Assembly (NCBI GenBank): GCA_028701435.1
Contig: JAQVQT010000132.1
Location: 1 to 5,545 of the forward strand
Direction of reading: 5' to 3'
From: Smithellaceae bacterium
GTDB taxonomy: Bacteria; Desulfobacterota; Syntrophia; Syntrophales; Smithellaceae
DNA: 5,545 nucleotides
Shown here piece after piece: positions 1 through 5,545 of the stretch (the first letter of the stretch is position 1; each line of letters opens with the position of its first letter). Under the pieces are notes generated by a model that had not been told where the DNA came from, made no database searches, and was given only the letters and a program-made list of their open reading frames with translations. Position numbers and translations under genes: made by a program.

Positions 1-267
1 CTCCCTGACGATGAAACCTTCCAGATGAAGGCCCGCCGATTCCATGTCCTCATCGTTGATGCCGGTATTGCCCACCAGCGGATACGTCATGGCCACAATC
101 TGGCCTTTATAGGAAGGATCGGTAATGACTTCCTGATAACCGGTCATGGCGGTGTTAAAAACAACCTCCCCCAGTGCTTCGCCCGCACCCGCAAAGGCAA
201 AGCCTTCAAAGGAGCTGCCGTCTTCCAGGATTAAAAGGGCCTGAGGATGTTTGTTTAACAGGGGCAA
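1..267 (-). CDS. carA: Carbamoyl-phosphate synthetase small (glutaminase) subunit, 3'-partial
   Basis: Only the first 89 codons are visible; the gene runs off the window at base 1 (E. coli CarA is about 380 residues). The family releases ammonia from glutamine and passes it to the CarB subunit, which makes carbamoyl phosphate for pyrimidine and arginine synthesis. The visible part is the conserved N-terminal CPSase small-chain domain: ALLILEDGSSFEGFAF at 10-25, GEVVFNTAMTGYQEVITDPS at 33-52 and GQIVAMTYPLVGNTGIN at 55-71, which are near-diagnostic. The amidotransferase domain with its catalytic Cys/His/Glu lies outside the window, so activity cannot be checked. The start is TTG at 265-267: GGAG lies seven bases upstream, an in-frame TGA is six codons upstream, and no ATG or GTG lies between. 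The first ATG, at codon 41, falls inside the conserved core. The gene follows pyrG by 38 bases with no terminator, so it is probably co-transcribed. carB may follow downstream, but this cannot be seen. Confidence 0.95.
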   Translation of the reverse strand, partial: MPLLNKHPQALLILEDGSSFEGFAFAGAGEALGEVVFNTAMTGYQEVITDPSYKGQIVAMTYPLVGNTGINDEDMESAGLHLEGFIVRE

Positions 268-274
268 TTTAAAT

Positions 275-278
275 CTCC
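275..278 (-). promoter_or_regulatory. Ribosome binding site of carA (decides TTG start)
   Basis: GGAG on the minus strand, seven bases before TTG 265-267. It supports TTG as the carA start, because the same frame has a TGA stop six codons upstream and no ATG or GTG in between. Confidence 0.75.
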
Positions 279-305
279 AATTTCAAGGATGGAAATGACC
301 GAAGA

Positions 306-1916
306 TCAGCATCTTTTCCCGGATTGAGCAAGCGCCGCTTCGATGAATTTGGCAAAAAGCGGGTGGGGCTGGGTCGGACGGGATTTAAACTCCGGGTGGA
401 ACTGGCAGCCCAGAAACCACGGGTGGTCTGAAATTTCCACGATTTCCGCCAGCGTGCCGTCCGGCGACGCGCCGGTAATGCGCAGGCCGCAATCGGTCAG
501 CGTCTTTTTAAAATCATTGTTGAATTCGTAACGGTGGCGATGCCGTTCGGAAATGTCTTTCCGGCCATAGGCGCTGAAAGCGAAGGATTGCTCCTCAACC
601 TTACAGGGCCAGGCGCCCAGACGCATCGAGGCGCCCTTGTCTTTCACGCTGCGCTGTTCGGGCAGCAGATCGATGACCGGATATTTTGTGGTCAGGTCAA
701 ACTCGGAGCTGTTGGCCTTTTCCATGTGGCAGATGTTTCGCGCATATTCGATCACCGCCATCTGCATCCCCAGGCAAATGCCGAAATAGGGAATTTTGTT
801 TTCCCGCGCGTATTGAACCGACGAAATCATGCCCTCAATGCCCCGGTTGCCGAAGCCGCCGGGCACCAAAACCGCATCCACATCGGACAAATGACGCGCG
901 GCTCCTTCTTCTTCGATCTTTTCCGTATCGACAAATTTCAGTTTCACGCGGCAGTCGTTGGCAATGCCGCCGTGCACCAGCGCCTCGTTGAGGCTCTTGT
1001 AGGAATCGGTCAGGTTGACGTATTTTCCCGCGATCGCCACGCAGACCTCCCCCGCCGGGTGATCGAATTTTTCAACAACGTTTTCCCAGGCGCCAAGTTT
1101 CGGCCGGCCGGTCCACATATTGAGCAGCTCAATGATTTTTGCATCCAGCCCTTCGTGATGATACACCAGCGGCACTTCATAGATGCAGCCGACGTCCTTC
1201 GCGGTAAAAACGGAAGAAACTTCCACATTGCAGAAAAGCGAGATTTTGGCCTTGATGTCTTCCGACAGAAAGTTTTCCGTCCTGCAAAGCAAAATATCCG
1301 GCTGAATGCCGATTTCCCGGAGCGCCTTGACGCTGTGCTGCGTGGGTTTGGTTTTGACCTCTCCCGCGGTTTTGATCAGGGGAACCCAGGTCAAATGAAT
1401 AAAGATGGCGTTTTGTTTGCCCGCTTCATTGCGGAACTGCCGAATGGCTTCCAGGAAAGGCAGGCTTTCGATGTCGCCCACGGTGCCGCCGATTTCCACA
1501 ATCGACACGTCGAACCCCTCGGCCGTCTTTCGAATGAAGTCCTTGATTTCATTGGTGATGTGTGGAATGACCTGAACGGTCTTGCCCAGGTAATCACCGC
1601 GCCTTTCCTTGGTAATGACGGAAAAGTAAACCTGCCCGGTGGTGAGGTTGTTGCGCTTTCCCATGCAGGTGGATGAGAACCGTTCGTAGTGTCCCAGGTC
1701 CAGATCCGTTTCAGCGCCGTCGTCGGTCACAAAGACTTCGCCGTGCTGAAACGGGCTCATGGTTCCGGGATCGACATTAATGTAAGGATCCAGTTTCTGA
1801 TTGGTCACGCGAAGACCGCGGGCCTCCAGGATGGCCGCAATGGAGGCGGCCGCCAGCCCCTTGCCCAACGACGAAAGAACCCCGCCGGTCACAAAAATAA
1901 ATTTGGTATTTTTCAC
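306..1916 (-). CDS. pyrG: CTP synthase (glutamine-hydrolysing)
   Basis: Complete, 536 residues, TGA stop; E. coli PyrG is 545. It aminates UTP to CTP using ATP and glutamine, the last step of de novo pyrimidine nucleotide synthesis, in the cytoplasm. The N-terminal synthetase domain (about 1-270) has the phosphate-binding loop GGVLSSLGKG at 11-20 with K19; KLDPYINVDPGTMSPFQHGE at 41-60; Mg-binding D73 and E141 (E. coli D72 and E140); and the UTP-site stretch KTKPTQHSV at 188-196. The C-terminal class I glutamine amidotransferase domain (about 290-536) has VPGGFGNRG at 351-359, nucleophile C381 in GICLGMQ, HRHRYE at 459-464, and H507/E509 in QFHPEF. All catalytic residues are present. The start is GTG 1914-1916, with GAGG seven bases upstream; the protein then begins VKNTKFIFVTGG, as the family does. 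An upstream ATG at 2022-2024 would add 36 unconserved residues and overlap glnN by 53 bases, so it was rejected. pyrG lies 55 bases after glnN and 38 before carA. W177 and L180 in HLTWVPLI are slightly unusual. Confidence 0.99.
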   Translation of the reverse strand: MKNTKFIFVTGGVLSSLGKGLAAASIAAILEARGLRVTNQKLDPYINVDPGTMSPFQHGEVFVTDDGAETDLDLGHYERFSSTCMGKRNNLTTGQVYFSVITKERRGDYLGKTVQVIPHITNEIKDFIRKTAEGFDVSIVEIGGTVGDIESLPFLEAIRQFRNEAGKQNAIFIHLTWVPLIKTAGEVKTKPTQHSVKALREIGIQPDILLCRTENFLSEDIKAKISLFCNVEVSSVFTAKDVGCIYEVPLVYHHEGLDAKIIELLNMWTGRPKLGAWENVVEKFDHPAGEVCVAIAGKYVNLTDSYKSLNEALVHGGIANDCRVKLKFVDTEKIEEEGAARHLSDVDAVLVPGGFGNRGIEGMISSVQYARENKIPYFGICLGMQMAVIEYARNICHMEKANSSEFDLTTKYPVIDLLPEQRSVKDKGASMRLGAWPCKVEEQSFAFSAYGRKDISERHRHRYEFNNDFKKTLTDCGLRITGASPDGTLAEIVEISDHPWFLGCQFHPEFKSRPTQPHPLFAKFIEAALAQSGKRC

Positions 1917-1923
1917 AATGGAT

Positions 1924-1927
1924 CCTC
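1924..1927 (-). promoter_or_regulatory. Ribosome binding site of pyrG (decides GTG start)
   Basis: GAGG (within AAAGAGGATC) on the minus strand, seven bases before GTG 1914-1916. It favours the GTG over the in-frame ATG at 2022-2024 inside glnN, and over the ATT codon directly before the GTG. Confidence 0.75.
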
Positions 1928-1971
1928 TTTGCAATCCCGCACAACGTTGAAAAGGCCGGCCGGTTGTTCCA

Positions 1972-4143
1972 TCAACAAATAAACAGCATTTCCCAGAACT
2001 TCGGCAGGGGCCAGGTTTCGTCATCTACAAGATTTTCCAGGGCGTCCACGTATTCGCGAAGCTCATCCATCTTCGGTTTGACTTTGGCGCCCAGCATTTC
2101 CGCCTTCTTGGGCTCATCGTGCAAGGCGCCGGCCGCTTCCACTTTGGCTTGAATATCCTTGTTTGTCGTATAGATATTATTAATCAAATCAAGGATTTTC
2201 TTTAAAATCTCCATCTGAGGCGACACCACCGCGGCAGAGCCCAGAACATCTTTGGTATCGACAATCGCCTTCGCCAGTTTCTTTTGATAATCCAGGGCAG
2301 CCGGAAGGATCTGGGTCATACACATGGTGTTGAGGCAGTTGACCTCGATTTCCAGGTCCTTGATGTAGCGCTCCACATGAATCAGGTATCGTGATTTAAG
2401 CTCCACATTGGACAGCACTTCATATTTTTCAAAAAGTTTTAACGCCTTGTCGGTAATCAACGCTTTTAACGCGCTGGGCGTGGTTTTTTCGTTGGGCAGA
2501 CCTCTTCTTTTTGCCTCCGCCTCCCATTCCTTCGTATAATTGTCGCCGTTGAACAAAATCGGCTTAATGTATTTGATTTCATTTTTTAAAACTTCAAAAA
2601 CGGCCTGATTGATATTCTTTGTTCCCTTGGCTTTAATCTTTTCCGCCAGTTCATCCAAACTTTCGGCCACCATCGTATTGATCACCAGGGCCGGTGAGGC
2701 GATATTTTGAGAAGACCCCACCGCCCGGAACTCAAATTTATTGCCGGTAAAAGCAAAAGGCGATGTCCGGTTGCGGTCGGTATTATCCTTGCTGACCTGG
2801 GGCAACGAGGCAATGCCCAGATCAATAATTTCCTCTTTGGTCGCTTTGTTCACGGTGCCTTTCTCGATATTGGACAGAATCTGCGTCAGCTGCTCGCCCA
2901 GAAACACCGAGATGATGGCCGGCGGCGCTTCATTGGCGCCCAGCCGGTGATCATTTCCGTAGGACGCAACGGCGGCGCGCAAAATATCCGCGTGCTTGTA
3001 AACGGCGCGAACGGTCGCAATCAAAAATACCAGGAACTGAATGCTGTCCTCCGGTGTCCGGCCGGGATTGAGCAGGTTGTTATCATGGTTGTCGGACAGA
3101 GACCAGTTGACATGCTTGCCCGATCCGTTGATTTTGGCAAACGGTTTTTCATGCAGCAGAGCGGCCAGACGATGCTTTCTGGCGACATATTTGAGCGTGT
3201 CCATGACCAGCTGGTTATGGTCAACGGCAATGTTGGCTTCTTCATAAACGGGCGCAATTTCATACTGGCTGGGCGCCACTTCGTTGTGGCGGGTCTTGGC
3301 CGGAATGCCGAGTTTGAAAAGCTCCTCCTCCACATCATGCATATAGGAGGAAATTCTTTCCTTGATGCTGCCGAAATACTGATCTTCCAGTTCCTGGCCT
3401 TTGGCCGGAGGCGCGCCGACGACGGTCCGGCCGCCCAGCACCAGATCCTGACGCTTGTAATAGTAATCCATGTCGATCAGAAAATACTCCTGCTCCGGTC
3501 CCAGATTGGCGTGAACCTTTGTCACATTTTTAGCGCCCAGCAGCTTGAGCATGTTGACGGCGCTGTTGTTGAGCGCGCGAATGGAGCGCAAGAGCGGCGT
3601 TTTTTTGTCCAGCACCTGTCCGGTGTAGGAGATAAAGACCGTCGGGATGCAAAGCGTTGTGGAAATGCCGTTGCGCTTAATGAAGGCGGGCGACGACATG
3701 TCCCAGGCTGTATAGCCGCGCGCTTCAAACGTCGCGCGGATGCCTCCGGAGGGGAAAGAAGACGCGTCCGGTTCGCCCTGCACCAACTGCTTGCCGGAAA
3801 ACCGTTCAATGACCGCGCCGGGCCCGCAGGGATCGGCAAACGCGTCATGTTTTTCGGCGGTAATGCCGGTCATGGGCTGAAACCAGTGAGCAAAATGCGT
3901 CGCGCCTTTTTCGAGCGCCCACTCCTTCATGGCGTGAGCGACAATATTAGCCGTTTCCGCATCCAGCGTTTTATCTTCATTAATCGCTTCCATTAATTTC
4001 CGGAAGGTGTCTTTCGGAAGCTTTTCCTTCATCATTTTATGATTGAAGGTGTCCTCGCCGAAATACGCCGATACGGGAACAAATTTTTCTTTTTCGATGA
4101 CGTATTGCCTTTCCGCCGCAATCGTGGGTGTTGTTTTTTTCAT
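1972..4143 (-). CDS. glnN: Glutamine synthetase type III
   Basis: Complete, 723 residues, TGA stop. It catalyses ATP-dependent ligation of ammonium to glutamate in the cytoplasm. The length and motifs fit the large GSIII family rather than GSI (about 450-470 residues) or GSII (about 350). Visible motifs are HFAHWFQPMTG at 83-93; GPEQEYFLID at 215-224, with the metal-binding glutamates E217 and E219; RHNEVAPSQYEIAP at 285-298; the ATP/glutamate-site stretch KINGSGKHVNWSL at 337-349; NDHRLGANEAPPA at 397-409; and DRNRTSPFAFTGNKFEFR at 456-473. The C-terminal helical region ends WPLPKFWEMLFIC. No key residue appears missing. The start was set at ATG 4141-4143, which has GGAG six bases upstream. 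An in-frame ATG four codons earlier (4153-4155) overlaps that GGAG and has AAGG directly abutting it, so it is unlikely. The gene follows the GltD-like gene by 31 bases and precedes pyrG by 55, consistent with one transcript. No PII-type regulator gene is in the window. GSIII is known from Bacteroidetes, cyanobacteria, clostridia and various anaerobes. Confidence 0.97.
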   Translation of the reverse strand: MKKTTPTIAAERQYVIEKEKFVPVSAYFGEDTFNHKMMKEKLPKDTFRKLMEAINEDKTLDAETANIVAHAMKEWALEKGATHFAHWFQPMTGITAEKHDAFADPCGPGAVIERFSGKQLVQGEPDASSFPSGGIRATFEARGYTAWDMSSPAFIKRNGISTTLCIPTVFISYTGQVLDKKTPLLRSIRALNNSAVNMLKLLGAKNVTKVHANLGPEQEYFLIDMDYYYKRQDLVLGGRTVVGAPPAKGQELEDQYFGSIKERISSYMHDVEEELFKLGIPAKTRHNEVAPSQYEIAPVYEEANIAVDHNQLVMDTLKYVARKHRLAALLHEKPFAKINGSGKHVNWSLSDNHDNNLLNPGRTPEDSIQFLVFLIATVRAVYKHADILRAAVASYGNDHRLGANEAPPAIISVFLGEQLTQILSNIEKGTVNKATKEEIIDLGIASLPQVSKDNTDRNRTSPFAFTGNKFEFRAVGSSQNIASPALVINTMVAESLDELAEKIKAKGTKNINQAVFEVLKNEIKYIKPILFNGDNYTKEWEAEAKRRGLPNEKTTPSALKALITDKALKLFEKYEVLSNVELKSRYLIHVERYIKDLEIEVNCLNTMCMTQILPAALDYQKKLAKAIVDTKDVLGSAAVVSPQMEILKKILDLINNIYTTNKDIQAKVEAAGALHDEPKKAEMLGAKVKPKMDELREYVDALENLVDDETWPLPKFWEMLFIC

Positions 4144-4149
4144 AAAGGT

Positions 4150-4153
4150 CTCC
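4150..4153 (-). promoter_or_regulatory. Ribosome binding site of glnN (decides between two ATGs)
   Basis: GGAG on the minus strand, six bases before ATG 4141-4143. Its first G is the last base of the earlier in-frame ATG (4153-4155), so using this site excludes that codon as the start. The other candidate, AAGG at 4156-4159, abuts the earlier ATG with no spacer. Confidence 0.7.
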
Positions 4154-4174
4154 ATCCTTAAAATGTGATCATGG

Positions 4175-5545
4175 TTATTCTATCGGTGCATTCTCCGCGA
4201 TTTCCCAGACGCCGGTGGGGCACGCCCCGGCGCAAAAACCGCAACCTATACAGCGTTCGCCGTCCACAACATATTCAAAACCGCCCGCGGGTGTCTCAGA
4301 CCGGGAAATCGCTTTTTGCGGGCAGATCTCCTCGCATAGGCCGCAGTCCCGGCAAGCGCCGCAAGACGCGCAATTCGCCGCGCAGGAGGATGTATCGGCA
4401 AATTCGCCGATACGGGGATCAAAATACTGAAGCTTGACCCGTTCATAACGGATCGCCGGCAGCTTGTCATAGGTTTGGTCCGCGCCTCTCAGCAGGCCGT
4501 CAATGGTCCGGGCGGCTATGCGTCCCGCGCCGATAGCGTCCGTCAGCAACCCGGGGCGGACCGCATCGCCGATCGCATAAACCTGAGGATCGCTCGTGGC
4601 GTATGTCTCATCCACCACGACAAAACCTCTTTCCGTTGCGATTCCTTCCGGCAGGAAGGACAAATCAGGCCGGTCGCCCACGGCGACAATCACCGTATCC
4701 GCGGGCAATATTTCACCGTTGTTCAATTCCACGCCTTCATCCGTAACGGCTTTTGTAAAACGCGGCCAGAGAAATTTCGCGCCCGCCGCTTCGGCGTGCT
4801 TTCTTTCCACACCAAAGGATGCGGGCTCCTGCACGTCAATCAGCGTGACGCTTTTCGCGCCCAGGCGGAAAGCCTCCGTTGCCGCGTCGCAGCCCACATT
4901 CCCCGCGCCGATTACGACGACCTGTTTACCGACATCCGCACAATCGCGTTTGCTTTGCCGCAAGAATTCCAAAGCGGTCAGGGCTTTTTCCATGCCCGGG
5001 ACATTCAATGTGCGGGGCAGAGCCGCCCCCGCCGCAATGACAACGTAATCGTTTTCATTTTTCAGTTTCTGAAAGCGGTCTTTCGTCAAGGGCTTGCCCA
5101 AATGCACCTGACGAATGTTTTGGGCCAGCCTTTGAATTTCATGTTCCACCACGTCGCCGGGAATGCGGCTTTTGGGGATCGAATCCGTCATCTTGCCGCC
5201 CAATTGTTTTTGACTCTCCAGAATAACCGCTTCATGGCCTTTCATCCACAACTGCCAGGCCACGGAAAGCCCGGACGCGCCGCCGCCGATCACGGCAACT
5301 TTTTTGCCTGTCTCCCCAAGGCGCGAAGGTGTCTTAGCCGCAAGGGAAGCCTTGCCCAGCAGCGTGACATCGACCGCCTGCAAACTGACCAGCTGTCTTG
5401 TGCAGTTCTGCATGCAGAGGTTGGGGCACAGATAGCCGCAGACCGTCGCCGGGAAAGGCGTGTATTGCAGGGCCAGGTCAACCGCCTCATCCACCTTGCC
5501 CTGACGGATCAGTTCCCATCTTTTCTGGACGGGGATGCCGGTCGG
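4175..5545 (-). CDS. GltD-family FAD/NAD(P) oxidoreductase with C-terminal ferredoxin domain, 5'-partial
   Basis: 456 C-terminal residues are visible, ending in TAA at 4175-4177; the frame is still open at the window edge, so the start lies beyond 5545. Numbering from the first visible residue, the order is: an N-terminal Fe-S domain of the GltD/dihydropyrimidine dehydrogenase type, opening PTGIPVQKRW, with C36, C40, C44 and C48 spaced C-x3-C-x3-C-x3-C; an FAD Rossmann motif GGGASG at 87-92 with E110 closing the second strand; a second dinucleotide motif GAGNVG at 213-218; the FAD-contact motif YAIGDA at 323-328; and a C-terminal ferredoxin domain with C398/401/404/408 and C432/435/438/442, each followed by proline (two [4Fe-4S] clusters). 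By family it moves electrons between a pyridine nucleotide, FAD and Fe-S centres in the cytoplasm. Glutamate synthase is the likeliest partner, given glnN only 31 bases downstream, but no glutamate synthase catalytic domain is visible, so its substrate is inferred. Canonical GltD lacks the C-terminal ferredoxin part. The missing 5' part may hold only a few residues or another fused domain. No gene symbol is assigned for that reason. Confidence 0.9.
   Translation of the reverse strand, partial: PTGIPVQKRWELIRQGKVDEAVDLALQYTPFPATVCGYLCPNLCMQNCTRQLVSLQAVDVTLLGKASLAAKTPSRLGETGKKVAVIGGGASGLSVAWQLWMKGHEAVILESQKQLGGKMTDSIPKSRIPGDVVEHEIQRLAQNIRQVHLGKPLTKDRFQKLKNENDYVVIAAGAALPRTLNVPGMEKALTALEFLRQSKRDCADVGKQVVVIGAGNVGCDAATEAFRLGAKSVTLIDVQEPASFGVERKHAEAAGAKFLWPRFTKAVTDEGVELNNGEILPADTVIVAVGDRPDLSFLPEGIATERGFVVVDETYATSDPQVYAIGDAVRPGLLTDAIGAGRIAARTIDGLLRGADQTYDKLPAIRYERVKLQYFDPRIGEFADTSSCAANCASCGACRDCGLCEEICPQKAISRSETPAGGFEYVVDGERCIGCGFCAGACPTGVWEIAENAPIE

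Noticed and set aside
534..1676. Long plus-strand open frame of 380 codons opposite pyrG
   Set aside because: It is fully antisense to a well conserved CTP synthase, with no recognisable domain; it is explained by codon bias on the opposite strand.
1941..1967. Possible hairpin or operator between glnN and pyrG (ACAAC/GTTGT arms around the palindrome GGCCGGCC)
   Set aside because: The arms are only five bases with a 17-base loop, no T-run follows on the transcribed strand, and GGCCGGCC also occurs by chance inside pyrG near 1102. This is not enough to call a terminator or attenuator.
1917..2024. N-terminal extension of pyrG to an ATG inside glnN
   Set aside because: The 36 extra residues are unlike any CTP synthase N-terminus, would overlap glnN, and are unnecessary because GTG 1914-1916 has a good ribosome binding site.
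2707..3996. Long plus-strand open frame of 429 codons opposite glnN
   Set aside because: It lies entirely antisense to a clearly recognised glutamine synthetase, resembles no family I know, and is rich in Arg, Gly and His as expected for a complementary-strand frame of a GC-rich gene.
4144..4174. Possible promoter or terminator between the GltD-like gene and glnN
   Set aside because: The 31 bases hold the glnN ribosome binding site and a short TGATCA palindrome only. There is no stem with a T-run and no room for a convincing promoter pair.

Overview
The window carries four genes, all on the minus strand and read from high to low coordinates, with almost no non-coding DNA. In transcription order they are: (1) the 3' part of a flavin/iron-sulfur oxidoreductase of the glutamate synthase small-subunit (GltD) family with ferredoxin-type clusters at its C-terminus (4175-5545, 5' end outside the window); (2) a complete type III glutamine synthetase, glnN (1972-4143); (3) a complete CTP synthase, pyrG (306-1916); (4) the first 89 codons of carA, the glutaminase subunit of carbamoyl-phosphate synthetase (1-267, 3' end outside the window).

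The gaps are 31, 55 and 38 bases. No convincing terminator or promoter is visible in any of them, and each of the three downstream genes has a Shine-Dalgarno-like sequence 6-7 bases before its start codon. The simplest reading is one operon that continues beyond both ends of the window. Start codons differ: ATG for glnN, GTG for pyrG and TTG for carA. For all three, the longest possible reading frame or first ATG is not the best start.

The genes share a glutamine theme. GlnN makes glutamine from glutamate, ammonium and ATP. PyrG and CarA both use the glutamine amide nitrogen, for CTP and for carbamoyl phosphate (pyrimidines and arginine). The GltD-like protein is of the type that passes electrons from NAD(P)H or ferredoxin-type clusters, and could belong to a multi-gene glutamate synthase encoded upstream. 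That assignment is inference, because no glutamate synthase catalytic domain is in view.

Organism: a bacterium of moderate GC content. The combination of a type III glutamine synthetase with an iron-sulfur-rich GltD-like protein suggests an anaerobe, possibly a syntrophic or sulfate-reducing Desulfobacterota (former Deltaproteobacteria). This is a tentative impression from protein style, not a demonstrated placement. I saw no mobile element, CRISPR array, tRNA, rRNA or phage gene. The window looks like core metabolism; the points worth a second look are the cysteine-rich oxidoreductase and the nitrogen-to-pyrimidine gene order.
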